64,000 nt of DNA from an uncultured Schlesneria sp. (lineage in GTDB: Bacteria > Planctomycetota > Planctomycetia > Planctomycetales > Planctomycetaceae): assembly GCA_903840265.1 (NCBI GenBank), contig CAIMFH010000133.1, positions 1-64,000 on the forward strand, in the 5' to 3' direction. Within the stretch, counting starts at the first letter, position 1, and each line of letters opens with the position of its first letter. Position numbers and translations under genes: made by a program. The notes below the pieces were generated by a model. The model searched no databases, was not told the DNA's origin, and saw only the letters and a program-made list of their open reading frames with translations. This document shows positions 36,126-45,929 of this stretch, piece after piece.

Positions 36126-37361
36126 ATGCCCGAACTTCCCAAATTGTCCACCGCTCAAGTGCGCGAGTGGTTTTCGAAGCTGCCCCTCCAGGATTTTGCG
36201 GGCAAGCGAGTACTGGTCATCATCCCTGACGCGACTCGCACTGCCCCATTGCCGTTGCTATTTGACGCGCTGCACAGTCAGTTGCGACCCGCAGTGGCAC
36301 GGCTGGATATGATGGTCGCTCTGGGGACTCATCCGCCAATGTCGGATGCGCAGATGTGCAAATTGTTGGGGATCGATGAGCAAGAGCGAGGGCGATTGTT
36401 CTATCAGTTGGGCTTATTTAACCACGAATGGGATCGGCCAGAGCGACTACTGACGATTGGAACACTGACGAAGCAGGATACCGCGGAAATCTCGGGCGGA
36501 TTGCTGTCGCTGGACGTTCCCGTGCAGATCAACTCACGGATCTCTGACTACGACATATTGCTGGTCATGGGGCCTGTTTTCCCGCACGAAGTGGTCGGAT
36601 TTTCGGGAGGCAACAAGTACTTCTTCCCCGGTATCGGCGGGCCTGAGATTCTGAATTTCTTCCACTGGCTAGGAGCATTAATCACCAACGCCGGGATCAT
36701 TGGAGTGAAAGACACTCCTGTTCGCCGCGTCGTCGATCGCGCAGCAGCCATGATTCCCCAAGCACGACGCGCGATCACGTTTGTCGTCGCTGCCGATGGC
36801 AATTTGCATGGGCTGTATTACGGAACACCTGAATCCGCCTGGAACGAAGCGGCCGACCTGTCGAACCAGATTCATATCAAACGCTGTGAGAAGCCATATC
36901 AACAGGTGCTTTCGTGTGCACCACCCATGTACGACGAGTTATGGGTCGCCGGGAAATGCATGTACAAGCTGGAACCTGTCGTGGCCGATGGGGGGGAACT
37001 CATCATTTATGCGCCCCACATGCACGACATCTCGGTGACTCATGGGAAGTTGATTGAACAGGTCGGATATCACGTTCGCGACTACTTCACATCACAATGG
37101 GAGAAGTTCAAGGACTTCCCCTGGGGCGTGTTAGCTCACTCGACCCATGTCCGCGGGAGCGGCACTTACGTCGACGGAGTGGAGACGCCGCGCGTTCGCG
37201 TCACTCTGGCGAGCGGAATCCCCCGCGAAGTTTGCGAGCGAATCAATCTTGGCTATCGTGATCCCGCGACAATCGATGTCGAATCCTTTGCCAATCGCGA
37301 GCACGAAGGGGTGCTGCTTGTCCGCAAAGCGGGTGAATACCTGCATCGCCTGGCGGAGTAG
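36126..37361 (+). CDS. larA: LarA-family nickel-pincer enzyme (lactate racemase-like)
   Basis: The 411-residue product (start at 36126, after GAGAG) is a DUF2088/LarA protein. LarA racemises lactate with a nickel-pincer nucleotide bound to a lysine. DATRTAP (Asp35, Arg38) and GTHPPMS (His69) are present. His154, Lys164 and His180 have exactly the spacing of LarA His174, Lys184 and His200, which are the nickel ligand, cofactor attachment and nickel ligand. The active site therefore looks intact. Many LarA homologues act on other 2-hydroxy acids or sugar acids, so the substrate is open. The cofactor genes larB, larC and larE are not in the window. The inositol-monophosphatase-type gene follows by 63 bases. 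Confidence 0.85.
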   Translation: MPELPKLSTAQVREWFSKLPLQDFAGKRVLVIIPDATRTAPLPLLFDALHSQLRPAVARLDMMVALGTHPPMSDAQMCKLLGIDEQERGRLFYQLGLFNHEWDRPERLLTIGTLTKQDTAEISGGLLSLDVPVQINSRISDYDILLVMGPVFPHEVVGFSGGNKYFFPGIGGPEILNFFHWLGALITNAGIIGVKDTPVRRVVDRAAAMIPQARRAITFVVAADGNLHGLYYGTPESAWNEAADLSNQIHIKRCEKPYQQVLSCAPPMYDELWVAGKCMYKLEPVVADGGELIIYAPHMHDISVTHGKLIEQVGYHVRDYFTSQWEKFKDFPWGVLAHSTHVRGSGTYVDGVETPRVRVTLASGIPREVCERINLGYRDPATIDVESFANREHEGVLLVRKAGEYLHRLAE

Positions 37362-37424
37362 CTTCAGCCAACAACCCTACCTGTTCATCTGAATCACTTT
37401 GCCATCAAACCGGAAATCAACGAT

Positions 37425-38219
37425 ATGCCCGCTTCACAGACCCAACTACAGTCTCGATTGGAATTTGCACTCCTGGTGGCGAAGGAAGCCAGCGGGGTCA
37501 TCCTCCCTTACTATCAAAATCCTGACCTAGAAGTTGAGCGAAAGCGCGATACCAGCCCAGTCACCGAGGCGGACAAAAAGGCGGAGTTGCTGATTCGGGA
37601 TCGATTGGCGACCGCGTTTCCCGACGATGCCATCCTGGGGGAAGAGTTTCCCGACAAGGCTGGAACAACGGGCTTTCGCTGGATCCTCGATCCGATCGAC
37701 GGAACCAAGTCGTTTATTCACGGCGTGCCGCTGTTTGGGACTTTGATCGGCGTCGAATTTGAAGAGCAGTGCGTCGTCGGTGTGGCTCGCTTCCCGGCAC
37801 TGGATGAAGTTGCCTACGCGGCTCAAGGGGGTGGTGCCTGGTGGCAAATCGGATCCAGCGAACCGCGCCGCGTTCACGTTTCTACTGTCACGCAGTTGAG
37901 CGAAGCGACATTCTGCATGACGAACCCCTCGCGCTGGCTGGCGATGGGCAAACAGCCTGTTCTCGAAGGATTGATGTCATCCGTGCAGCTCGCACGTGGT
38001 TGGGGCGATTGCTACGGCCATATTCTGGTGGCCACGGGGCGAGCCGAAGTGATGATCGATCCCGCCATGAACGCCTGGGATGCGGCCGCGCTGGTGCCGA
38101 TCATTCAAGAGGCCGGCGGCCACTACGTCGACTGGAATGGAAAGCCGACGATCTACAGTGGCAATGGTTTGTCGGTGGTTCCTGGCCTGAAGGACGAAAT
38201 CCTGCGGCGTCTGAAATAA
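37425..38219 (+). CDS. hisN: Inositol monophosphatase family, probably histidinol-phosphatase HisN
   Basis: The 264-residue protein has the full Mg-dependent phosphatase signature. TSPVTEADKKAE is followed by the metal motif GEEFPD, then WILDPIDGTKSFIHGVPLFGT and the C-terminal metal motif AWDAAALVPIIQEAGG. The phrase DGTKSFIHGVPLFGTLI is typical of the HisN subgroup, which dephosphorylates histidinol phosphate in histidine synthesis. Inositol-1-phosphatase or 3'-phosphoadenosine phosphatase activity cannot be excluded. It lies 63 bases after larA and may share its transcript. The length is normal. Confidence 0.88.
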   Translation: MPASQTQLQSRLEFALLVAKEASGVILPYYQNPDLEVERKRDTSPVTEADKKAELLIRDRLATAFPDDAILGEEFPDKAGTTGFRWILDPIDGTKSFIHGVPLFGTLIGVEFEEQCVVGVARFPALDEVAYAAQGGGAWWQIGSSEPRRVHVSTVTQLSEATFCMTNPSRWLAMGKQPVLEGLMSSVQLARGWGDCYGHILVATGRAEVMIDPAMNAWDAAALVPIIQEAGGHYVDWNGKPTIYSGNGLSVVPGLKDEILRRLK

Positions 38220-38374
38220 AGGCGGGCGTTTACCAGGATACGAACATGGATCGAAGGTTCCGAAGACGCTGGTTAGCGAAACACTAGCAACGGACAGCAC
38301 CCAAGCAGTCGAACTCTTGCCGATTCTGCCGATCTGATATGATGTCATGTCGTTTGCGAGTCAATTAGCGGATC

Positions 38375-38400
38375 GGCAGTCTATTGACTGCCTTTCTCTT
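38375..38400 (+). terminator. Terminator-like hairpin
   Basis: GGCAGTC (38375-38381) pairs with GACTGCC (38386-38392) around TATT and is followed by TTTCTCTT. It is 155 bases after the hisN stop and 182 bases before the next start, in a gap (38220-38556) that otherwise holds nothing recognisable. Confidence 0.6.
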
Positions 38401-38556
38401 CGGTAAGCCGAAGATACCGGGAATCCATCGGGAATCCCTTTCCCAAACCGAACTCGATTTGACACAACTTGCCGCAACGTATAATTCGCACGGACCTTGC
38501 ACCGAGCGCGGCGTTGAATTTGACAAGTGACTGAGACTGACCGAGGGAGCGGTAGG

Positions 38557-38718
38557 ATGCCTCTGAAAACGGAATCACTTGAAGAACCCGGCGGTCGAGT
38601 GATCGTCAGTGGCTGGCATCAAACTTCTGCATCGCTAACGATTCTGCCGAAAGCCGCTCAAGCAACAGATCTTCGCAACATCTCCGTGCCCCATAATCCA
38701 AGATCGCAGGAATCGTAA
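38557..38718 (+). CDS. Possible 53-residue protein coupled to the next gene
   Basis: The ATG at 38557 follows a near-ideal GGGAG at seven bases. The stop codon TAA overlaps the ATG of the toroid protein gene by one base (TAATG at 38716-38720), an arrangement that allows coupled translation. The product (starting MPLKTESLEEPGGRVIVSGW) is polar, with no signal or motif. It may be a real small protein, a translated leader, or chance; a family was not recognised. Confidence 0.45.
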   Translation: MPLKTESLEEPGGRVIVSGWHQTSASLTILPKAAQATDLRNISVPHNPRSQES

Positions 38719-40976
38719 TGCCCGAATCGGTGTCACGATTGTGGGAACTGACGACGCAGAGTGTGGCGCACCTGACGATGGGTGAACTGATTCTGCGTAT
38801 CGCGCTCATCTGCTGCACCCTGTTCGCGACTGTTCAACTGCTCTCCATGGTCGGCACGCATTATGGTGACCGAAACGCTGTCTCGAAGTCGTTTTTCCTG
38901 TCATTGCTGCTGCATTGCTGCCTCGGCTTGGGATGGGTGACCGTCGTCGATCCCACTCCTGAGATGCCAGGAACACCGGGCGAGCCGGAGGAGCAATCGG
39001 TTCGCGTGACATTGTCTAACGACAGTGCAGACGGTGATTCTTCCCCCACCGCAGGAACGTCATCACGGCCTGTCTGGGATTCGGGAGTGCAACCGCTTGA
39101 GCGGGGAATGACCCGCACGCAACGTCTTGATACACAACGCCCAGACCAGGAAATGGCGCCGATTGACGAACCAGTCGTCGAGAAGTCGCCGACGCCTGAT
39201 CCCATTGTTCTCGAGACACCGGAACTTCAGGCACGCCCGGAGACTGCCGCTCCGACTCCCACTCAGCAGTCAGTCGCCAGCACTGCGACAGTTGCTCCTG
39301 CACAGCCGTCTGACGATGTCGAGGAACCGGTGAATCAGGCGCGTCCAGAAGCTGGAAGCGTTAGCACGGGCAGGCGCCAGCAGGTGAGCCGTGAAAACTC
39401 AAACACGGACCTGGCCATGCGAGTTGAACCACAGCGGGGTGCCGCCGAGCGAATTGGTCCGCTCATCGAAGACGGCGCGGTCCTCACATTGCCCACCGAA
39501 TTGAGTCCCGAGGCAACAATCCCGAAACCGGTCGGGCCCGCGGAAAACTTCATTCGTCAGCGAGCCAACCCCAGCCCAATTATCGCGGACGTCGCCGACA
39601 ATGGCAGTTCACCGACCTCATCAGCATCAAAGACACTTGGCGATCGGCGGACCTCACAATTCACGCGATCGGGAAGCCGGAATGGGGCCGAAACCGAACT
39701 TGAGTCAACTCCCGCGCCAAGGTCGAACTCCGTAACCACCAGCATCACTTCGCAGCAGATCGCTGCAGCGCGGCCCACGCTGGGGAGTGATTTCGCCAAC
39801 TCTAGTTCAGGTTCCAATTTCAATTCCAGTCCCAAGCCGCAGCTATCTCGGCCGGCTTCGACGGTTGGGGTCTCGCGAACTCCAACGCGCGATCCAGAAA
39901 CGTATCGAGCTCGGCGAATCGAGCAGCGTCGGGCTGCTGCATTGAAGAATGGCGGTTCTGTGGAATCGGAACGCGCCGTAGAAGCCAGTTTGAAATGGAT
40001 GGCCAGCGTTCAAGAGCCAACCGGTTTCTGGTCGGCAGCACGTCACGGCGGTGGTGCCGCCAAGAATGATCCGCAGGGCCAGAACAGGCTGGATGGCGGC
40101 CTCTATGCCGATTCGGGAATTACCGGGTTGGTCGTGCTGTCCTATCTTGGTGCCGGCTACACGCATCAAGAAGGCAAGTACGCGGATGTCGTGAAACCAG
40201 CCTTGAAGTGGCTGATCGATCAGCAGAACGCGAATGGCTATCTGGGAGGCAAGGCGACTCGGTACGACATGATGTATTGTCACGCCATTGCCACGTTTGC
40301 CATCGCCGAAGCTTATGGGATGCAAAGTGATCCCAATTCATTTCCCGAACTGGGCGATGCCGTCCGGAATGCCATCCGGTTGATTTGCGCGATGCAGAAT
40401 GACGACGGGGGCTGGCGCTACGGCAAGGGTGGTGAAAGCGATATGAGCATGTTTGGCTGGCAGTTGATGGCACTCAAAAGTGCGGTCAATGCCGGCATCC
40501 CGGTGCCCGACGAAACACGACGTGGTATGACGAAGTTTTTGCAGGCACGAGCCTTGGGCACGCGAGGTGGCCTGGCTGGATACAAGTTAAATGAATCCCC
40601 CTCACCAGCCATGACCGCGGAAGCTCTCTTCTGTCGGCAGATGTTTAATGTCCGGCCCCGAGATGGGGCATCGCAAGAAGCTGTTTCCTATCTGCGAAAC
40701 AACTTGCCTCGACTAAGCGTCTACGACGAGTACTACTGGTACTACGGCACGCTCGCAATGTTCCAGCAGGACGGTCAGGGCTGGGAAGAATGGAACAGAG
40801 CGTTGCGAGACACGTTGGTCGGCCTTCAAAGAACGCAGGGGCCCCTGGCCGGCAGTTGGGATCCGAACGGCAAATGGGCGGGGATCGGTGGACGACTCTA
40901 CTCGACAGCCGTCAGTACGATGAGCCTGGAAGTCTACTACCGCTTCCTGCGAATCTACCAATCCAACGAAGAATGA
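38718..40976 (+). CDS. Membrane protein with C-terminal alpha/alpha-toroid (prenyltransferase/squalene-oxidase-like) domain
   Basis: The 752-residue product has two N-terminal hydrophobic segments (about 22-44 and 58-77) followed by a low-complexity linker of about 320 residues rich in Pro, Ser, Thr and Glu. The C-terminal 340 residues form repeated helical units with KWMASVQEPTGFWSA, KWLIDQQNANGYLGG, AMQNDDGGWRYG and GSWDPNGKWAGIGGR. These Gly/Trp repeats mark alpha/alpha toroids related to squalene cyclases and prenyltransferases. No DxDD cyclase motif is visible, so a catalytic role is not supported. AGGAATCGTA precedes the ATG. The long exported linker suggests reach across the periplasm, which is inferred. 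Confidence 0.8.
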   Translation: MPESVSRLWELTTQSVAHLTMGELILRIALICCTLFATVQLLSMVGTHYGDRNAVSKSFFLSLLLHCCLGLGWVTVVDPTPEMPGTPGEPEEQSVRVTLSNDSADGDSSPTAGTSSRPVWDSGVQPLERGMTRTQRLDTQRPDQEMAPIDEPVVEKSPTPDPIVLETPELQARPETAAPTPTQQSVASTATVAPAQPSDDVEEPVNQARPEAGSVSTGRRQQVSRENSNTDLAMRVEPQRGAAERIGPLIEDGAVLTLPTELSPEATIPKPVGPAENFIRQRANPSPIIADVADNGSSPTSSASKTLGDRRTSQFTRSGSRNGAETELESTPAPRSNSVTTSITSQQIAAARPTLGSDFANSSSGSNFNSSPKPQLSRPASTVGVSRTPTRDPETYRARRIEQRRAAALKNGGSVESERAVEASLKWMASVQEPTGFWSAARHGGGAAKNDPQGQNRLDGGLYADSGITGLVVLSYLGAGYTHQEGKYADVVKPALKWLIDQQNANGYLGGKATRYDMMYCHAIATFAIAEAYGMQSDPNSFPELGDAVRNAIRLICAMQNDDGGWRYGKGGESDMSMFGWQLMALKSAVNAGIPVPDETRRGMTKFLQARALGTRGGLAGYKLNESPSPAMTAEALFCRQMFNVRPRDGASQEAVSYLRNNLPRLSVYDEYYWYYGTLAMFQQDGQGWEEWNRALRDTLVGLQRTQGPLAGSWDPNGKWAGIGGRLYSTAVSTMSLEVYYRFLRIYQSNEE

Positions 40977-41000
40977 GCGGCTTGGCGGGTTCGGTCCGCC

Positions 41001-42017
41001 CTATTGAGTCGAGGAATGCGGATCAAGCTGCGCACTCCGCTGGAAGTCGGCGCGAATCACGCTGTCCTGCGGCAGTGTGCCTGACCCTGCGAGAATTTGT
41101 CCGCGGACCAGCATCCGATCGCGAAGAATACTCCAGGCCGACGACGGTGTGGGGTCCGACAGATTCGCGGCGACCGTCAGTGGTTTCGCAGGCAACTCGG
41201 ATAGATCGCCTCCCGACAGTCGCTTCGCGGTGACTAACATCTGCCAGTCCATGCTGGACATGGGTCGGACTTCGATAGAATTGGCCAGATGTTGCGAGGC
41301 CTCTTTCCAACGGTCTTCTGAAGCGTACGCCAGTCCCAGTTTCCATTCTACGTCAGCGCGATGCTCACAGGTCAGCAGGGGCTCGGCCAGAACTTCTCGC
41401 AGAACCGTGCAGGCCTGGTTGGAATAGCCACGTTCGACGTGGACTTCAGCCAATTCAATCCGGGCTTCAATACGATCTGGTGCCGCCCGAGAGAGGCGAA
41501 TGTACGTCGATGTGGCCGCTTCAAATTCGCGTCGCGAAGCTTCGAATCTCGCTTTGACCAACAAAGCGTCGGCACAGGCGGGGTCTAACCGCAAGGCGCT
41601 CTCCGCACTTCGAAATGCGTCGGCATGTTGACCAGCGGTCCACGACATGGTGGCCAGTCGCTGATGCAGCCTCAAATCTTTAGCATGCAGTTTGGCCAGC
41701 TCTTCATAAATCGTAATCGCATCTTGAGACCGCCCGCAGTCCCAAAGCGATTCCGCTAAGAGGCGACGAGTCTCCAGGTCATCAGGTCGTTGTCGAACCG
41801 CCTCATTCAGCAGCAGATCGGCCTGGTCAGGATAGCCATCCTTTTTCGCATTCCGTGCCTGCTGGCATAGGGAATCGCAGGTGGCGCGTCGCTCAGCACA
41901 TTGACGACGGATCGTGGAGCAACCGAACAACGTCAGCCCCACGAGCAATACCAGTCCCCATCGCACGCATCTTGCGGCACATCGGCATCGCGCAACGATG
42001 AAGTGTGATGCACGCAT
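41001..42017 (-). CDS. TPR-repeat lipoprotein
   Basis: The ATG at 42017 gives 338 residues with a positively charged N-region, a hydrophobic core (GLVLLVGLTL) and a lipobox LFGC placing the lipidated cysteine at Cys33. A start 30 codons upstream would bury this signal. The mature part is a series of tetratricopeptide-like helix pairs, for example AGQHADAFRSAESALRLDPACADALLV and GYPDQADLLLNEAVRQRPDD. TPR lipoproteins act as protein-binding scaffolds at a membrane; the partner is unknown. Its stop codon is 24 bases from that of the convergent toroid protein gene. Confidence 0.8.
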   Translation of the reverse strand: MRASHFIVARCRCAARCVRWGLVLLVGLTLFGCSTIRRQCAERRATCDSLCQQARNAKKDGYPDQADLLLNEAVRQRPDDLETRRLLAESLWDCGRSQDAITIYEELAKLHAKDLRLHQRLATMSWTAGQHADAFRSAESALRLDPACADALLVKARFEASRREFEAATSTYIRLSRAAPDRIEARIELAEVHVERGYSNQACTVLREVLAEPLLTCEHRADVEWKLGLAYASEDRWKEASQHLANSIEVRPMSSMDWQMLVTAKRLSGGDLSELPAKPLTVAANLSDPTPSSAWSILRDRMLVRGQILAGSGTLPQDSVIRADFQRSAQLDPHSSTQ

Positions 42018-42331
42018 CCTGGAAGCCAAAACGGACGAATTGTGGTTGGGAATGGGTTCGGAAAGTATCAACTTGGGTCGATCTCGGCTAGACGAATCTG
42101 AAGGCAATCAACTGTTCTTTTCTTCAGTTCCAAGCTGGTTTTCCGGCGCACTTACGGATGATCGGCCTCAAATGGGTGGCCGCGTGAGCAGATTCGTCGC
42201 CACACCCACCATCCTGATGCTGGCTGTCTAAAGTGTAACCACGGACCGGCCGACAGCGGCGAGAAATGCCGGAATGGTGGTTAGTCGGCGAAAGACCAAG
42301 GCGACGGGCGAGAAGCCCATCCCACGAAGAA
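42018..42331. other. Intergenic region with no recognised feature
   Basis: These 314 bases lie between the DUF1501 gene and the TPR lipoprotein gene, both on the minus strand. Only a weak GGGC/GCCC hairpin near 42306-42320 is seen, which may end the DUF1501 transcript. Confidence 0.5.
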
Positions 42332-43753
42332 CTAGCTCAGGATGCTTCGAACCACGTTCCCGTGAACATCTGTCAACCGGAAGTCTCGTCCCTGGAAACG
42401 ATAGGTGAGTCTGGTGTGATCGACCCCCAACTGATGCAGAATCGTGGCCTGTAGATCATGGACGTGGACGGGATCGCGAACGATGTTGTACGAGTAATCG
42501 TCCGTCTCGCCATGGACTGTTCCAGGTTTGATCCCCCCTCCCGCCATCCACAGCGAGAAACAACGCGGATGATGGTCACGGCCGTAGCTCGTGTCGGTGA
42601 TCGCTCCCTGACAATAGACCGTGCGACCAAATTCACCACCCCAGACGACCAGCGTGTCGTCCAGAAGCCCACGCTGTTTCAAATCCATGACCAGCGCTGC
42701 CGAGGCTTGATCGGTCTCTTTGCATTGCTGGACCATGCGGTCTGGCAAACCACCGTGATGATCCCAGTCTCGATGATAGAGTTGAATGAACCGGACACCG
42801 CGTTCAACCAATCGCCGTGCCAACAGGCAATTGGCGGCATAAGTGCCCGGCTTCCTGGAATCGTCACCGTACATCTCAAATGTCTGCGCGGTTTCCTGGG
42901 ACAAGTCCATCAATTCCGGAACGGACGTTTGCATCCGGAAAGCCAGCTCATATTGGGCAATTCGAGCCTGGATCTCGGGATCGCCGACTTCGGCCAATTG
43001 CAAAGCATTGAGTTGAGCCAAACCGTCCAGCATTTCGCGTCGCCCCTCACGATCGATCCCTTGCGGATCAGAGAGGTACAGCACCGGGTCGCCAACCCCG
43101 CGCAATTTCACTCCTTGGTGTTGAGACGGCAGAAAACCGCTGCCCCATAACCGAGCGAGCAACCCCTGCCCCTTGGTGTTCGATTTGGAGATCATCACGA
43201 CAAACGCGGGCAAATCTTCGTTCGTCGTCCCCAAGCCATAATCCACCCAGGCTCCAAAGCTGGGTCGCCCCGGTTGCTGACTACCCGTTTGAATAAAAGT
43301 AATGGCCGGATCGTGATTGATGGCCTCGGTGTGCATCGATCGGATCAGACAAATGTCATCCGCGATCTTCGCGGTATGCGGCAGCATTTCGCTGAACCAC
43401 ATTCCCGACTGACCATGCTGAGCGAACTTGAACTTCGACGCCGCAATGGGGAAGTTTTTTTGACCAGAGGTCATCCCCGTCAATCGCTGGCCCATTCGAA
43501 TCGAATCCGGAAGTTCCTGTTTGTGAAACTCCTGCAGGCGGGGTTTGTAGTCGAACAGGTCCATCTGGGACGGGGCACCCGACTGAAACATCCAGATGAC
43601 TCGCTTCGCCTTCGCCACGGCTTGAGGCAATGGCACCTCTAGCCCGGCGGCAGCCTCGCGTCCCAGCAGCGATGCCAGCGCCACGGCACCCATTCCGGTT
43701 GCAGATCGTTCCAAGAATGTCCGGCGATGCAGTCGCTGTTGGATTGGGTTCAT
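42332..43753 (-). CDS. DUF1501 family exported protein, copy A
   Basis: The start at 43753 ([17 protein letters not shown]) is preferred because planctomycete DUF1501 proteins usually open this way. The 473-residue product has a twin-arginine-like signal ([23 protein letters not shown]). The body follows the sulfatase/alkaline-phosphatase-like DUF1501 pattern, with [56 protein letters not shown] and [17 protein letters not shown]. The reaction is unknown. It differs from copy B (44416-45861) in having no DUF1549/DUF1553 partner directly upstream; an opposite-strand gene intervenes. Confidence 0.9.
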   Translation of the reverse strand: MNPIQQRLHRRTFLERSATGMGAVALASLLGREAAAGLEVPLPQAVAKAKRVIWMFQSGAPSQMDLFDYKPRLQEFHKQELPDSIRMGQRLTGMTSGQKNFPIAASKFKFAQHGQSGMWFSEMLPHTAKIADDICLIRSMHTEAINHDPAITFIQTGSQQPGRPSFGAWVDYGLGTTNEDLPAFVVMISKSNTKGQGLLARLWGSGFLPSQHQGVKLRGVGDPVLYLSDPQGIDREGRREMLDGLAQLNALQLAEVGDPEIQARIAQYELAFRMQTSVPELMDLSQETAQTFEMYGDDSRKPGTYAANCLLARRLVERGVRFIQLYHRDWDHHGGLPDRMVQQCKETDQASAALVMDLKQRGLLDDTLVVWGGEFGRTVYCQGAITDTSYGRDHHPRCFSLWMAGGGIKPGTVHGETDDYSYNIVRDPVHVHDLQATILHQLGVDHTRLTYRFQGRDFRLTDVHGNVVRSILS

Positions 43754-43935
43754 TGCAATTTGTGACTCGGGCATTTTGAAGGTTTGTCAGGCACCTATCA
43801 TCGATCAAACATGGCCAACGTGTCTAGCTCCGACTCGACGAAACTGACAACTTGGTGTCACCCGGGACTTGGAATGAAGACCCCGGCACGTGACAATTCC
43901 CGAACTGAATCGTTGCCTGAATCAATTTACTGGAG

Positions 43936-44328
43936 GTGCCGCAAATCTTTTCCGCTTATTTAGAAGCGTTTGCCGAATGTGAAGCACTGCGGGATCGAGT
44001 CCTGGCTGTCCTGAATCGTCTTCCAGAACCGGTCCAGCGGGATTTTTTGGACGACCCTCGATTCCGGATCACTCTGGAAAACTACGTCCCCGGCGAAGGC
44101 TGGTCGATGTGGATGGCAAGTCCCGGTCCAGTTGGCAGCGGCAGTCGCTGCGTTGTCCTGCGGCCGAAACTGGCAACTTGCAGCGAAGCGTTCGCTTTCT
44201 ACGTGATCGCTCACGAGTTCGCCCACGCGTTTCTGCGGAACGGCGGTTGGGGCGACATCACAGACATCGAAGAAGCAGCCGATGCACTCGCCGCCAGTTG
44301 GGGCTTTCGCCGAACGCCGTACAACTAG
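43936..44328 (+). CDS. Small HExxH metallopeptidase-like protein
   Basis: The 130-residue product has HEFAH at residues 93-97 followed by DIEEAADALAASWGF, in the style of ImmA/IrrE-type zinc peptidases (HExxH plus a downstream acidic ligand). The start is uncertain: a GTG at 43936 overlaps a GGAGG that would normally act seven or more bases later, and no other start codon fits. The protein would be soluble and cytosolic. It is on the opposite strand between two DUF1501 genes. No DNA-binding domain or antitoxin-like partner is visible, so its target is unknown. Confidence 0.7.
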   Translation: MPQIFSAYLEAFAECEALRDRVLAVLNRLPEPVQRDFLDDPRFRITLENYVPGEGWSMWMASPGPVGSGSRCVVLRPKLATCSEAFAFYVIAHEFAHAFLRNGGWGDITDIEEAADALAASWGFRRTPYN

Positions 44329-44415
44329 AGGAGCGCAATGTAGCCAATTTCGCCAAGCGATTGGGTCTTCATGATCTCTGCCACCGACAATCGGTCGTTC
44401 GAATTCAAGGGCGAG

Positions 44416-45861
44416 CTACGCGATGATTCCCCGAACAACGTCGCCGTGGATATCTGTCAGTCGATACTGGCGTCCCTGATATCGGAACGTCAGTTTCGTG
44501 TGATCGATGCCACAGAGGTGTAGGATCGTCGCCTGCATGTCGTGGACATGCACCGGATCGGCCGTGATGTTCCAACCGAAATCATCGGTTGAACCATGCA
44601 CCGCGCCGCGTTTCGCTCCCCCACCTGCCAGCCACCAACTGAACGCTTTGCCAAAATGATCGCGGCCTTTCGGATTCGCTGGATCACCTTGTCCAAATGG
44701 CGTTCGTCCGAATTCGCCAGCCCAGACGACCAGGGTATCGTCCAGCATGCCGCGCTCTTTCAGATCCTTCACGAGGGCCGCCGACGGTCCTTCCGTGTCC
44801 TTGCACTGCTGTTCGAGTTGCGTGAACAAATTGCCATGCTGATCCCAGCCGGAATGCATGAGCTGAACGAACCGCACGCCCCGTTCAAGCAGTCGGCGAG
44901 CGATTAGGCAATTGTTCGCATACGTTCCTTTCACGAGGACATCTTCCCCGTAACGATCCAGAGTCGCCTTCGTCTCGCCCGAGAAATCGACGAGGTCCGG
45001 AACACTGGTCTGCATCCGAAATGCCATCTCATACTGAGCGATCCGCGTATCGATTTCCGGATCGCCGTACTCGGCAAGGTGCGCCGAATTCATGGCGGCG
45101 ATCTCGTCCAGCAGGCTGCGACGGGCTTCGCGACTGACTCCCGGCGGATTGGCCAGGTAAGGGACAAGATCCCCGGTATTGCGGAAGCGAACACCCTGGT
45201 ATCGACTGGGAAGAAAACCGCTGCCCCAATAATAATCGAAGAATAATTGCCCGCAGGTCTTGGCCTTGTCACTGGACGTCATCACCACAAACGCAGGCAG
45301 GTTTTCGCTGTCACTGCCAAGGCCATACGACAGCCACGATCCCATGCTGGGCCGGCCCGGCACTTGGGATCCTGTCATGAAAAATGTGACACCGGGGGCA
45401 TGATTGACCGCTTCCGTATGCATGCTACGAACCAGGCACAGATCGTCGGCGATGGAACCGACGTTCGGCAACATTTCACTGAGCGAGATTCCGGATTCGC
45501 CATATTTCTTGAACGGCTTGATCGCCGGTTGGCACGGCCATTTGCCGTATCCGCTGGACATGGTCGACAACCGCGTCGAACCGCGAACCGTGTCTGGAAT
45601 GTCCTTCCCTTTCATCTCCCGCATGACCGGTTTCTCGTCAAACAAGTCCACGTGCGACGGACCGCCCCCCTGCCAAAGCACAACAACTCGTTTGGCCTTG
45701 GACGGAAAATGCGGAACGCCAGGCAGGCCCTGTTCGGACCCCTTCGCGGCAGGCGTCCCCAGCAGCGACGACAGCGCGGCGACGCCCAGTCCCGTCGCGG
45801 TCGAACCAAATAGTTGGCGTCGAGTGACCCGAGCCATATTTTCCAGTTGCAGTTCGTGCAT
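44416..45861 (-). CDS. DUF1501 family exported protein, copy B
   Basis: From the ATG at 45861 (GAAGA six bases upstream) the product has 481 residues; an ATG two codons earlier is possible. It has a twin-arginine-like signal (TRRQLFGSTATGLGVAALSSLLG). Family blocks are [69 protein letters not shown], and a C-terminal DPVHVHDMQATILHLCGIDH. It lies 165 bases after the DUF1549/DUF1553 gene on the same strand, the usual planctomycete pairing, and is likely co-transcribed. It shares most motifs with copy A. The biochemical role of the pair is not known. Confidence 0.92.
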   Translation of the reverse strand: MHELQLENMARVTRRQLFGSTATGLGVAALSSLLGTPAAKGSEQGLPGVPHFPSKAKRVVVLWQGGGPSHVDLFDEKPVMREMKGKDIPDTVRGSTRLSTMSSGYGKWPCQPAIKPFKKYGESGISLSEMLPNVGSIADDLCLVRSMHTEAVNHAPGVTFFMTGSQVPGRPSMGSWLSYGLGSDSENLPAFVVMTSSDKAKTCGQLFFDYYWGSGFLPSRYQGVRFRNTGDLVPYLANPPGVSREARRSLLDEIAAMNSAHLAEYGDPEIDTRIAQYEMAFRMQTSVPDLVDFSGETKATLDRYGEDVLVKGTYANNCLIARRLLERGVRFVQLMHSGWDQHGNLFTQLEQQCKDTEGPSAALVKDLKERGMLDDTLVVWAGEFGRTPFGQGDPANPKGRDHFGKAFSWWLAGGGAKRGAVHGSTDDFGWNITADPVHVHDMQATILHLCGIDHTKLTFRYQGRQYRLTDIHGDVVRGIIA

Positions 45862-45929
45862 GGTCATTCTTCAGTTACGCAGACGGGTCTGGTTAGTCAT
45901 GGAAGAGACACAGAGAAAACTAAGAAAGG

